Below are positions 35,025-43,733 of a stretch of 64,000 nucleotides of DNA, in pieces (position 1 is the first letter of the stretch; the number at the start of each line of letters is the position of its first letter). A program made the position numbers and the translations under genes. The notes below the pieces were generated by a model. The model saw only the letters and a list, made by a program, of their open reading frames with translations, had not been told where the DNA came from and made no database searches. This DNA comes from Nostocoides sp. (GTDB taxonomy: Bacteria > Actinomycetota > Actinomycetes > Actinomycetales > Dermatophilaceae): the NCBI GenBank assembly GCA_016702415.1, contig JADJEA010000011.1, forward strand, positions 1 to 64,000, written 5' to 3'.

Positions 35025-35093
35025 TGATCGCACAGTAATCACCAGAAATGATCACCTGACGCGAAGCATTGTCGCCTGCGCGCCTCAAGTCAA
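35025..35093 (-). promoter_or_regulatory. Promoter and possible DeoR operators of the sugar importer operon
   Basis: On the minus strand, TTGACT (35088-35093) and AATGCT (35065-35070) are spaced by 17 bp, a plausible -35/-10 pair. Just downstream, between the -10 and the ribosome-binding site, three TGATC/TAATC-type pentamers (35025-35029, 35036-35040, 35049-35053) lie in the same direction at 11- and 13-bp steps. This matches the direct-repeat style of DeoR/GlpR-family operators. The DeoR gene nearby makes that a reasonable inference. On the plus strand, TTGACA at 35135-35140 may be the -35 of the beta-galactosidase promoter, but no good -10 follows. Confidence 0.45.
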
Positions 35094-35170
35094 CACGCAC
35101 GACCAACTTGTTATCGATGAGGTGTGCGGGTCTGTTGACATCCGTCGGATCGGGGTCGAGACTCCCAGAC

Positions 35171-37162
35171 ATGCGAGCCTGGCCGAAAGGCCGCCTGGCG
35201 TACGGCGGCGACTACAACCCCGAGCAGTGGCCCCGCTCCGTCTGGCGCGAGGACGTCGACCTGATGCAGCGGGCCGGCGTGAGCTTTGTCACCCTCGGCG
35301 TGTTCTCGTGGTCCTGGCTCGAACCCCACAAGGGGGAATACGACTTCGGCTGGCTCGATGAGGTCATGGACCTCATGGCCCAGGCCGATATCGCCGTGGA
35401 CCTGGCCACCGCGACGGCGAGCCCGCCGCCGTGGCTGACCACGGCATACCCCGAAATGCTGCCGCGGACCGCGGACGGCGTGGTCATGTGGCCGGGGAGC
35501 CGCCAGAGTTGGTGCCCGTCCAGCCCGATCTTCGCCGAAGCGGCGCGGGCCCTCGTCACCCAAATCGCCCAGCGCTATCACGAGCACCCTGCGCTGGCGA
35601 TGTGGCATATCTCCAATGAGTACGCCTGTCACAACCTGCCCTGCTATTGCGACACCTGCGCCGCGGCCTTCCGGGCGTGGCTGCGCCGCCGCTACGGCAG
35701 CGTCGACGCCCTCAACGACGCGTGGGGGACGGCCTTCTGGAGCCAGCGCTACACCGACCTGGAGCAGGTGCTGCCGCCGCGGCGGACCCCGACCTTCCAC
35801 AACCCGACGCACGTCCTGGATTACCACCGCTTCGGCTCCGACACCCTCCTGGACCACTTCCTCGGGGAGAAGGCCATCCTCGCCGACCTCTCGCCCGGGG
35901 TCCCGGTCACGACGAACTTCATGACGATGACCCAGTTCCGGCTGCTCGACTACCAGAGCTGGGCGCCGCACCAGGACGTCGTCTCGACCGATCACTATCG
36001 CGTGGCGACGCTGCCGGACCCGGTCGCCGAACTGTCCTTCCAAGGGGCGGTGACCCGTGGCCTGGCCAACGGGGCGCCCTGGATGCTCATGGAGCACTCG
36101 ACCAGCGCGGTGAACTGGCAGCCGGTCAATCCCGCCAAGGCACCCGGGGAGACCCTGCGTGACAGCCTCCTCCACGTCGCGAACGGGGCCGACACGATCG
36201 GATTCTTCCAGTGGCGTGCCTCGCGAGCCGGTGCCGAGAAGTGGCACTCCGCCCTGGTCCCCCACGCCGGTCCCGAGAGCGCGCGCTTTGCGGAGGTATG
36301 CCGCCTCGGCGCCGCCGCGGCCGCCCTCGGTGAGCTGGCCGGCTCCCGGGTGGAGGCGCAGGTCGCCATCCTTCTCGACACCCAGGCCCTGTGGGCCGCG
36401 TCCGGTCCGGCGATGCCGAGCACCGCGGTCGACTATCCGGAGATGGCCCAGCGGGTCCATCGGGCGTTGCGGGACAAGGGAATCACCGCGGACGTGGTGC
36501 ACCCGTCGGCGGACCTCTCGGCATACCGGCTGATCGTCGTCCCGACCCTCTATCTCGTCACCGACGACCACGCGGCCGCGATCGCGGCCGCGGCGGCGGG
36601 GGGCGCGCAGGTGTTGGTGACCTATTTCTCCGGGATCGTCGACGAGCACGACCATGTCCGGCTCGGCGGCTATCCCGGCGCCTTCCGCGACCTGCTCGGC
36701 ATCGTCGTCGAGGAGTTCGACCCGCTGCTGCCCGGGGCTGGCGTGGACCTCTCCCGCGGCCACGGGACGATCTGGTCGGAATGGTGTCGGGCGGTCGATG
36801 CCGAGGTCGTCGCGACCTACACGAGCGGCCCGTGCGCGGGGTCGGCGGCAATGACCCGGCGCACGGTGGGCGAAGGCGGCGCGTGGTATCTCGGGACGAT
36901 GCCCGACGAGGCGACCTTCGACGGCCTGCTCAACGCCCTCGTCGCCGCGGCCGGGATCGCTGCGGCACTGCCGGGCCTGCCGTCCGGCGTCGAGGCGATC
37001 CGCCGCCGGGCCGCGGACGGGCGGTCGTGGGTCGCACTGGTCAACCACACCGACGCCCCGGCCACGATGGCCGTCTCCGGCGTCGACCTCCTCTCCGGAC
37101 ATGCCACCGATGGCTCCTTGACCCTTCCTCGCGGCGGCGTGGCCGTCGTCAGAGAGGGGTGA
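35171..37162 (+). CDS. GH42 beta-galactosidase
   Basis: Cytosolic retaining glycosidase hydrolysing terminal beta-galactosides. 663 residues, full length. The (beta/alpha)8 domain begins RLAYGGDYNPEQWPRSVWRED. The acid/base Glu is in HISNEYACHN (about residues 143-152) and the nucleophile Glu in APWMLMEHSTSAVNW (about 305). The zinc-binding Cys cluster CHNLPCYCDTC is present. A trimerisation domain (IVVPTLYLVTDDHAAAI) and a C-terminal beta-domain follow. ATG 35171 is chosen as the residues match the family N-terminus; the ribosome-binding site is weak. No signal peptide, so the sugar must be imported first, consistent with the divergent ABC genes. Confidence 0.92.
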   Translation: MRAWPKGRLAYGGDYNPEQWPRSVWREDVDLMQRAGVSFVTLGVFSWSWLEPHKGEYDFGWLDEVMDLMAQADIAVDLATATASPPPWLTTAYPEMLPRTADGVVMWPGSRQSWCPSSPIFAEAARALVTQIAQRYHEHPALAMWHISNEYACHNLPCYCDTCAAAFRAWLRRRYGSVDALNDAWGTAFWSQRYTDLEQVLPPRRTPTFHNPTHVLDYHRFGSDTLLDHFLGEKAILADLSPGVPVTTNFMTMTQFRLLDYQSWAPHQDVVSTDHYRVATLPDPVAELSFQGAVTRGLANGAPWMLMEHSTSAVNWQPVNPAKAPGETLRDSLLHVANGADTIGFFQWRASRAGAEKWHSALVPHAGPESARFAEVCRLGAAAAALGELAGSRVEAQVAILLDTQALWAASGPAMPSTAVDYPEMAQRVHRALRDKGITADVVHPSADLSAYRLIVVPTLYLVTDDHAAAIAAAAAGGAQVLVTYFSGIVDEHDHVRLGGYPGAFRDLLGIVVEEFDPLLPGAGVDLSRGHGTIWSEWCRAVDAEVVATYTSGPCAGSAAMTRRTVGEGGAWYLGTMPDEATFDGLLNALVAAAGIAAALPGLPSGVEAIRRRAADGRSWVALVNHTDAPATMAVSGVDLLSGHATDGSLTLPRGGVAVVREG

Positions 37163-37165
37163 GAG

Positions 37166-38005
37166 GTGCTCGCGAGCCAGCGCCACGCGCGCATCCTCGA
37201 GCGGGTCAATGCCACCGGAGCGGTCCGCGTGGCCGACCTGGTCGCCGAACTCGGGGTCTCGGACATGACGATCCGCCGCGACATCGAGCAACTCGCCCGC
37301 CGCGACCTCGTCGAACGGGTCCACGGCGGTGCCGTGGCCGCGGGCGAGCACGCCGAGTTCCCCGGCCGTCAGCCGAGCGCCGAGGAGCCCGGCTTCGCGG
37401 CGAAATCCCACATGATGCAGCGCGCGAAGGCGGCGATCGCCCGCGAGGCGGCCCGGCTCGTCGAGCCGGGGGCCGCCATCGCCCTCTCCGCGGGGACCAC
37501 GACGGTGGCGCTGGCGCGGCAGTTGCGCGGCATACCGGGGCTGACGATCGTCACCAACTCGGTCCCGGCGGCGCAGGCGCTCGCCGACACCGCCTCCACC
37601 TCCGGCCACCAGGTCGTCCTGACCGGGGGTACCCGAACTCCGTCGGAGGCGCTCGTCGGTCCGATCGCCGTCCAGTCCTTGCGTGGCCTGCACGTCGACC
37701 TCGTCTTCCTCGGCTGCCATGGCCTCGATCTCAAGGCCGGGTTGACGACCCCCAATCTCGTCGAGGCGGAGACCAACCGGGCCCTCATCGAATCCGGCCG
37801 GTCGCTGTGCGTCGTCGCAGATCACACCAAGTGGGAGATCGTCGGCCTCGGCACGATCATCGGGCTCGAGGGCGTCGCCACGCTGGTGACCGACTCAGGG
37901 CTGGCCGCCACCGCCCGCGAGAGCCTCGGGGAGGTCGTCGGGCGGCTGATCGTGGCCGAGGTGCCGAGCCAGGTCGTCACGAGCGCCGCCGGGCCGCTCG
38001 CCTAA
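37166..38005 (+). CDS. DeoR/GlpR family transcriptional regulator
   Basis: 279 residues, GTG 37166, three bases after the beta-galactosidase stop, so co-transcribed. The N-terminal helix-turn-helix HARILERVNATGAVRVADLVAELGVSDMTIRRDIEQL is the DeoR signature. The C-terminal DeoRC sugar-phosphate sensor has ALSAGTTTVALARQL, VTNSVPAAQAL and a VFLGCHGLDLKAGLTT-like segment. It probably represses the beta-galactosidase and importer operons, with a galactose-derived phosphate as inducer. The stop codon overlaps the stop of the convergent ABC ATPase gene. Confidence 0.9.
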   Translation: MLASQRHARILERVNATGAVRVADLVAELGVSDMTIRRDIEQLARRDLVERVHGGAVAAGEHAEFPGRQPSAEEPGFAAKSHMMQRAKAAIAREAARLVEPGAAIALSAGTTTVALARQLRGIPGLTIVTNSVPAAQALADTASTSGHQVVLTGGTRTPSEALVGPIAVQSLRGLHVDLVFLGCHGLDLKAGLTTPNLVEAETNRALIESGRSLCVVADHTKWEIVGLGTIIGLEGVATLVTDSGLAATARESLGEVVGRLIVAEVPSQVVTSAAGPLA

Positions 38006-38985
38006 TCCGTCGCGTCTGCCGCCCGGCCCAGCTCACCGGCGGCGCTGCGTTGGTAGACCCGGCGCACGACATCCTCGATGTCGGGCTCCTCCACGGCGAC
38101 ATCGCGGACGCCGCGGACCTCGCCGACCGCGGAGAGGACGGCGCCGAGGGAGGTGTGCGCCGCGTCATACGCCAGCCGCTGGCGCAGCCCACCACCCTCG
38201 CTGGCGAGGTGCCGGGTCCCGGGGATCGCGACCAGATCCGGACCGGGAGCGTCCAGGTCGAGGACGAGCACCCGGCCGGCCCCGACCGTCGCGGAGAGCC
38301 CGTCCAGGGTCCCGTCGTAGGCCAGTCGCCCGTGGTCGACCAGCAGGATCCGGTCGCACAGCCGTTGGACGTCGCCCATGTCGTGGGTGGTCAGCAGCAA
38401 CGTCGTGCCACGTTCGGCGCGCTCGCGGATGAGGAACTCCCGCAGCCGCTGTTTCGACAGGACGTCCAAGCCGATGGTCGGCTCGTCGAGGATGAGTAGG
38501 TCGGGGGAGTGGATCAGGGCCGCGGCGATCTCGGCGCGCATTCGCTGCCCGAGCGAGAGCTGGCGCACCGGGGTGGCGAGATAGTCCTCCATGTCGAGGT
38601 CACCGACGAGGGCATCGATGCGGGCGCGGGCGGCGGGGCGCGGCATCCGGTGGATGGCGGCCAGGAGGCCGAAGGACTCGCCGACCGGCAGGTCCCACCA
38701 CAGCTGTGTCCGCTGGCCGAAGACCACGCCGATCCGGGCGGCCAGGGCGCGCCGCTTGGCCACCGGGTCCAGCCCGACGGTGCGCACCGCACCCGACGTC
38801 GGGACGAGGATTCCGCACAGCATCTTGATCGTCGTCGACTTCCCGGCGCCATTGGCACCGATATAGCCGACCGCCTCGCCCGGGGCGATGGAGACGGTCA
38901 GACCGTCGACCGCGGTCAGCGGCCCTCGCCCTCGGATGCGGAAAGACCGGGTCAGGTCGTGGGTCTCGATCGCCGGTGTGGTCAC
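38002..38985 (-). CDS. ABC-2 type exporter ATPase
   Basis: 327 residues. Walker A GANGAGKSTTIKMLCG, Q-loop FGQRTQLWWDL, signature LSLGQRMRAEIAAAL (Gln-rich variant LSLGQ rather than LSGGQ), Walker B LLILDEPTIGLD and switch TTHDM are all present. The WWDLP Q-loop region is typical of the ATPases that partner PF06182-type ABC-2 permeases. GTG 38985 overlaps the stop of the upstream permease (GTGA). It is the last gene of the leftward photolyase operon. The transported substrate is unknown. Confidence 0.88.
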   Translation of the reverse strand: MTTPAIETHDLTRSFRIRGRGPLTAVDGLTVSIAPGEAVGYIGANGAGKSTTIKMLCGILVPTSGAVRTVGLDPVAKRRALAARIGVVFGQRTQLWWDLPVGESFGLLAAIHRMPRPAARARIDALVGDLDMEDYLATPVRQLSLGQRMRAEIAAALIHSPDLLILDEPTIGLDVLSKQRLREFLIRERAERGTTLLLTTHDMGDVQRLCDRILLVDHGRLAYDGTLDGLSATVGAGRVLVLDLDAPGPDLVAIPGTRHLASEGGGLRQRLAYDAAHTSLGAVLSAVGEVRGVRDVAVEEPDIEDVVRRVYQRSAAGELGRAADATD

Positions 38986-39794
38986 CCGCCGCCTCCCTGA
39001 TAGTGCCGTATGCCGTTGCGCCACCCCGCCGCGGCCAGGGCCACCGACCAGAGGGTCGCCAAGGGCAGGGCCCAGGCGAGTCCGGCGGGCAGCCACCCGC
39101 CCCCGGGGTGCCCGAGGAGGACCATCGCCGGGAGATAGGCGGTGAATGCCACGGGAATGAGGAAGGCGAAGCCGGCGACGAGCGAGGTCGGCCAGACCGA
39201 GGCGGGCTGGGTGGCGGCATAGCGACCGCCGTAGACGAAGGCGTTGGTGAACTCGCGCCCGTCGAGGAGGTGGAACTGCAGGCCCGCGGCGAGGACGAAC
39301 AGGGCGCCGTAGAGGATCGGCGCGCAGACCAGGGTGAGCGCGAGCATTCCGGCGCGGGCCGTGGTCCAGTGGATGGCATTGAGACGCAGGGCAACGACGA
39401 TGGCGCCGCCGCCGAAGAGGACCCGGCTCAGGCGCTTGAGCGAGATCTCGCTGGTCATCAGTTGCGCCAGGATCGACTGGGGACGGAGATAGAACATGTC
39501 CAGCGTGCCGGCGCGCAGATAGTCGGGGAGTCGATCCATATGTCCGACAACGAGATCGGCGATGGAGAAGGCGAACTCCGCGAGGCCGAAAACGAGGAGG
39601 ACGCCCCGGATGTCGAGCCCGCCGAGGACCCCGGCCCGGTGGAAGAGCACCCAGATCTCGGCGAATTCCAGGACGCCCACGACGAGCGCGGCGAGAAGGT
39701 CGACGGCGAACGGGATCGGATAGGACGCCTGGGCGCGGACCCGGGACCGCAGGACGGCGGCGTAGGCGGTGGCGGTCGGCATACGGTCAACCAC
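38982..39794 (-). CDS. ABC-2 family permease (second subunit)
   Basis: 270 residues, six TM helices. It matches the PF06182 (formerly DUF990) type: LVVGHMDRLPDYLRAGTLDMFYLRPQ, then SILAQLMTSEISLKRLSRVL, and VAGFAFLIPVAFTAYLPAMVLLG near the C-terminus. GTG 39794 (or ATG 39782) overlaps the stop of the preceding permease. With its partner it would form the membrane channel of a two-permease, one-ATPase exporter. Confidence 0.82.
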   Translation of the reverse strand: MVDRMPTATAYAAVLRSRVRAQASYPIPFAVDLLAALVVGVLEFAEIWVLFHRAGVLGGLDIRGVLLVFGLAEFAFSIADLVVGHMDRLPDYLRAGTLDMFYLRPQSILAQLMTSEISLKRLSRVLFGGGAIVVALRLNAIHWTTARAGMLALTLVCAPILYGALFVLAAGLQFHLLDGREFTNAFVYGGRYAATQPASVWPTSLVAGFAFLIPVAFTAYLPAMVLLGHPGGGWLPAGLAWALPLATLWSVALAAAGWRNGIRHYQGGGG

Positions 39795-40653
39795 CCTGGA
39801 CCTCCAGGGTGCGCCGGCCGCGTGCGGTCAGGACACGCCCGAGGAGGCCGATGCCGACCACCCACGCGGCCTGCACGGCGATCGCCCGTATGGCGTCCGG
39901 GCCGGTGAGGCGGCCGATGAGGACATCGACGGGGCTGGCCATGACGCTCGGGAACGGGGTCGCGTGGGCGATCGTGCGCAACCAGGACGGGAAGGCCGAC
40001 ACCGGGAGTGAGAGACCCATGAAGAACCCGGAGAGGACGGTGTAGAAGGTCGCCAGCCCGCGGGTGTCGACCAGCCAGAAACCGAGGATGGCAACGGCAT
40101 ACCGGCACAGGAACGACAGGACCGTCGCCAGGAGGAGGCTGACGGCGCCGAGGACATAGGGCGCGGCGGCGGCGGGCAGCGTCATCCCGGTGACCAGCGC
40201 CCCGATCGCCAGGCACGGCAGCCCGCGGGGGAGCACGGAAAAGAAGGACCGGCCGAGGTCGGCGGCCAGGTGGGCGCCCTGCACATCGAGCGGCCGGGTG
40301 AAATCGGTGGCGACGTCTCCGGTGCGGATGCGCTCGCCGATCTCGGCGGTGCCCATCGCGGCGACGAAACCGATCATCGCCTGGGAGACCCAGACGTAGG
40401 CGAGCAACTGGCCGCCCGAGTAGCCCGCGAGGCTGCCCCCCGCCGCCGCTGCCGCCGCGGTGAGGACCGTCGCCTTGAGCACGCCGAAGACCGCGTTGGT
40501 GAACATCCCGGCCGCCGCCGCCAGGGGGTATGCCGCTTGCGAGCGGAATCCCGCGCGCAGCAGGAGCCAGTAGGGACGTACGGCACCTCCGCGCGGGGCA
40601 CCCGGGTCGAGGACGTTGGCGCGCACCGGACCGGGGCTGGGTCGGGGGCGCAC
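39787..40653 (-). CDS. ABC-2 family permease (first subunit)
   Basis: 288 residues, six TM helices. WLLLRAGFRSQAAYPLAAAAGMFTNAVFG at the N-terminus and TAEIGERIRTGDVATDFTRPLDV after the third helix are the hallmark of PF06182-type permeases. GTG 40653 is taken, 12 bp after the stop of the SRPBCC-SDR gene; GTG 40626 is possible. No clear ribosome-binding site, so the start is uncertain by a few residues. Confidence 0.8.
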   Translation of the reverse strand: MRPRPSPGPVRANVLDPGAPRGGAVRPYWLLLRAGFRSQAAYPLAAAAGMFTNAVFGVLKATVLTAAAAAAGGSLAGYSGGQLLAYVWVSQAMIGFVAAMGTAEIGERIRTGDVATDFTRPLDVQGAHLAADLGRSFFSVLPRGLPCLAIGALVTGMTLPAAAAPYVLGAVSLLLATVLSFLCRYAVAILGFWLVDTRGLATFYTVLSGFFMGLSLPVSAFPSWLRTIAHATPFPSVMASPVDVLIGRLTGPDAIRAIAVQAAWVVGIGLLGRVLTARGRRTLEVQGG

Positions 40654-40665
40654 AAACTCGACAGC

Positions 40666-42150
40666 CTATGCCGACAGGGCGGTCTCCATCCAGGCGGCCA
40701 TGCGGGTGCGCTCGTCCTCGGTGGCCCCGGTCACCGGCCATCGACTCGTCGGCCGGACCCGACGGTCCTGCCACAGGCGCGCGGTCGGTCGATCCTCGGG
40801 GCGGGCCACCAGCCAGACGATCGTGTCGGCGCCATCCTCCGGCGAGCGCAGCAGGGGTCCGGTCAGCGTGCGGAAGCCAGGCAGCGACTGCGTGACTCCC
40901 GGGGTGTCGGCCCACCCGGGGTGCATCGCGCTGACGGCGATCCCGTGTCCGCCCCACCGAAGTTGGAGGTGGGGCAGGAGTTCGACCTGGGCCCGTTTGC
41001 TGCGCGCGTAGGCGCGGGTCGGGTGGTAGTCCTCCGCGAGATACTCGGGGTCGTCGGCGCGCAGGGGCTGCAAATACATCCCGCCCGAGGTGACGAAGAC
41101 GACCCGGCCGCCCGGCCCGAGGACCGGCGCCAGGGCGTCGGTCATCGCGACCGGCCCGAGGAGGTGCAGTGCCATGGTCAGTTCGTGGCCCTGGGGTGAG
41201 GTCGTCCGGGTCGGCGGCATCGCGCCCGCGTTGTGCACCAGCGCATCCAGAGCGATTCCCGTGGAGAGGACGTCGTCGGTGAACGCCGCCACGGAGGCAA
41301 GATCGGCGACGTCGGCACGCCAGAGGGTCGAGGGGCCGGGGAGCGCGTCCGCGACCGCGCGGCCCTTGTCGAGGTCACGGACGATGAGGTGAACGTGTCC
41401 GCCGAGAGCGCTGACCCCGCGTGCCGCCGCGGCCCCCAGGCCGGACGACGCGCCCGTGATGGCGACGTGCTTGCCGGCGAGAGACCCGGGGGCGGGGTCC
41501 TCTGGGTGCCCGGGGAGCCGCGAGCGCAGCGCCGACCCGAGTCGGGTGTAGCCGGGGACGACGAGGGCGTCGAGGGCGTCGTCGACGGCGGAGCCGAGCG
41601 CCGCCGCCGTGGAGGTATGCCGCGTCGCCCCCGCGTCGGCCGCCGTCCTCCCGGCCGGCCGCGGCGCGCGCCTGGCTCCCGGGTCGCTCGCCGGCCGCCC
41701 CGTCGCCCCCGACTCGGCCAGCCGGTCCAAGGCGGCGGTCAGGGTGCGGGCGGTGTCGTCGGCGAGCCGGTCGAGGAGGACGCGGACGATCGGAGTCGCG
41801 AGCCGGGCGACCGTGCCGAACACGAACTCCGCGTGATAGTCCACCGTGCTGCCGCCCGAGCCGTCCGGGGCGATGGTGATGGTGTCGCGGGCCGTCGTCG
41901 GCCCGGCACGGCCGGTCAGGCGGATGCGGTCGCCGGTGGCCTCCTCGAGGACGTAGTCGAGCTCGACGTCGCGTCCGGCGAAGCGCGAGATGTTGCGGTA
42001 CCTGCTTCCGGGACCGCCGTCGCCGGCGACGAGGTCGCAGGAGCGGGTCCCGGAATCCCACTCGACGGCATTGCGGAAATCGCCGAGATAGGCCGCGACC
42101 AGATCCGGAGCGGCGACGGTATGAACGATCCGGCGCACCTCCGTCGTCAT
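40666..42150 (-). CDS. SRPBCC-SDR fusion protein
   Basis: 494 residues with two domains. Residues 1-150: SRPBCC/polyketide-cyclase-like hydrophobic-ligand fold (EVRRIVHTVAAPDLVAAYLGDFRNAVEWDSG, DTITIAPDGSGGSTVDYHAEF). Residues ~190-494: short-chain dehydrogenase with the NADP site ITGASSGLGAAAARG, LVHNAGAMPPTR and the catalytic AYARSKRAQVEL (Tyr-x3-Lys). The two are joined by an Arg/Ala/Pro linker. The start ATG 42150 overlaps the stop of the NmrA-TspO gene. SRPBCC and SDR proteins are both found in light-responsive LitR/ChrR-type clusters; a fusion suggests the first domain presents a hydrophobic substrate to the reductase. The substrate is unknown. Confidence 0.85.
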   Translation of the reverse strand: MTTEVRRIVHTVAAPDLVAAYLGDFRNAVEWDSGTRSCDLVAGDGGPGSRYRNISRFAGRDVELDYVLEEATGDRIRLTGRAGPTTARDTITIAPDGSGGSTVDYHAEFVFGTVARLATPIVRVLLDRLADDTARTLTAALDRLAESGATGRPASDPGARRAPRPAGRTAADAGATRHTSTAAALGSAVDDALDALVVPGYTRLGSALRSRLPGHPEDPAPGSLAGKHVAITGASSGLGAAAARGVSALGGHVHLIVRDLDKGRAVADALPGPSTLWRADVADLASVAAFTDDVLSTGIALDALVHNAGAMPPTRTTSPQGHELTMALHLLGPVAMTDALAPVLGPGGRVVFVTSGGMYLQPLRADDPEYLAEDYHPTRAYARSKRAQVELLPHLQLRWGGHGIAVSAMHPGWADTPGVTQSLPGFRTLTGPLLRSPEDGADTIVWLVARPEDRPTARLWQDRRVRPTSRWPVTGATEDERTRMAAWMETALSA

Positions 42151-43733
42151 GACGCCCGCCCAGTCCGGGCCCGGACCGCTGCGCGGACCTCGCCCACCGC
42201 CCGGGCCAGCGCCCGTCCCAGCGCCCTGGCCGGCGGGGCGCCCGAGTCCGGGTTTCGGTGGGTGATGTCGGTGGTGAGGGCGGTCGCGAAGGTGCACCAC
42301 GCGGCATACCCACCCAGGAGCAGGCCCCGGTGGCGACCGGTCGAGGAGGCCCGCCGGGCGAGGTCGGCGCTGGAGGCGGCGAGGGCGGCCGCGCCCGCGC
42401 TGGCGAGGGGGAGATTGCGGACGCGGAAGAAAAGGATGCTCCACAAGGCGTTCAGGCCCAGGTTGACCCCCAAGGCGCGTCGGTATGCCGTGCCCTCCTC
42501 CCGCGCCCCGTCCCGGTCGAGCGCGGTCAGGTGTTGCGCGGAGACGGTGGCGATGATCGTGTAAAGCGGGGTCCACACCAGCCCGAAGCTCGCCGGGGGC
42601 GGCTGCCACGAGGGCTTGGCCAACGCCTGGTACCAGCGGGAGTCGGGGCGGGTCGCCAGGCCACCGACAGCGACGCAGGCCGCGACGGCCCCGGCGGTGC
42701 GGGCGAGGTTGGCGGGTCCGGTGTCCGGTGGCGACTCCGCGTGGGCGCGCGCCAGCGCCGCGTCGACGCCGATCCCGCGGGGGTCTTGGAGATAGGTGTC
42801 GAAGTCGCGCTCCCGGCGGACGACGGGGTGGGCGAGGCTGAGGACGAGCGGCTTGGCCAACGCTGCGGGCACCGGGGTCACCGCACCGACCCAGTGACTG
42901 GCGAGCCAGGGAGTCAGGACCGGGACGGCGAGGATGCGCCGGGGGCGCAGGCCGGCGACGACGGCATACCGCTGCATGAGTTCGCGGTATCTCACGACAT
43001 CGGGACCGCCGATGTCGAAGGCGCGGTTGACCTCGGGCGGCAGGTTCGCGGCCGCGACAAGGCAGCGGACGGCGTCCTCGGCGGCGATGGGCTGGACCGC
43101 GTTGTCGATCCAACGCGGGGTGATCATCACCGGGAGGCGTCCGGTGAGATAGCGGAGCATGTCGAAGGAGGCGGACCCGGCGCCGAGGACCACCGCGGCC
43201 TGGAGGCACGCGGCGGGGACGGGCCCGTCCAGGAGGATGCGGCCGGTCTCGGCCCGGGAGGCCAGGTGAGCGGAGAGGTCGCCGTCGTCGGGATGGAGGC
43301 CGCCGAGGTAGACGATCCGGGAGACGCCGGCGTCGCCGGCCAGCCGGGCGAAGCTGGTGGCGAGTTCGCGGTCCCGCTGGGCGAAGTCGCCCCCGTCCAT
43401 CGAGTGGACCAGGTAGTAGGCGACCTCGACGCCGTCGAGGGCCCGGCGCAGGTCGTCGTCGTTCCCGGCGTCGCCGACGACGACATCGACCTCGGTCGCC
43501 CACGTCCGGCCCCGCAGCCCCGCGGGGTCGCGCACCAGGACCCGGACCGGCCGGGTCGCCAGCAGCGCCGGGACGAGGGCGGCCCCGATATAGCCGGTGG
43601 CGCCGGTGACCAGGGCGAGCCCGCGGCCGGAGGGGTGGGTGGAGGTGTGGGTGGAGGTGCGCGTGGGTGGGGTGTCGGCACCCGCGGGGCTATCGGACAC
43701 CGGGCCGCCGGTGGGGGCGAGGTGGGACGTCAT
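42147..43733 (-). CDS. NmrA-like NAD(P)-binding protein fused to TspO/MBR
   Basis: 528 residues. Residues ~40-340: atypical SDR/NmrA epimerase-like domain (LALVTGATGYIGAALVPALL, VEVAYYLVHSMDGGDFAQRD, VSRIVYLGGLHPDD). Residues ~360-510: TspO/MBR tryptophan-rich sensory protein with five TM helices (WYQALAKPSWQPPPASFGLVWTPLYTII, LNALWSILFF, YAAWCTFATALTTDI). The PxxxFG-VW-xxY pattern of the porphyrin-binding pocket is intact. TspO proteins bind tetrapyrroles and link light or oxidative stress to membrane metabolism. ATG 43733 overlaps the CPBP gene stop. Confidence 0.87.
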   Translation of the reverse strand: MTSHLAPTGGPVSDSPAGADTPPTRTSTHTSTHPSGRGLALVTGATGYIGAALVPALLATRPVRVLVRDPAGLRGRTWATEVDVVVGDAGNDDDLRRALDGVEVAYYLVHSMDGGDFAQRDRELATSFARLAGDAGVSRIVYLGGLHPDDGDLSAHLASRAETGRILLDGPVPAACLQAAVVLGAGSASFDMLRYLTGRLPVMITPRWIDNAVQPIAAEDAVRCLVAAANLPPEVNRAFDIGGPDVVRYRELMQRYAVVAGLRPRRILAVPVLTPWLASHWVGAVTPVPAALAKPLVLSLAHPVVRRERDFDTYLQDPRGIGVDAALARAHAESPPDTGPANLARTAGAVAACVAVGGLATRPDSRWYQALAKPSWQPPPASFGLVWTPLYTIIATVSAQHLTALDRDGAREEGTAYRRALGVNLGLNALWSILFFRVRNLPLASAGAAALAASSADLARRASSTGRHRGLLLGGYAAWCTFATALTTDITHRNPDSGAPPARALGRALARAVGEVRAAVRARTGRAS

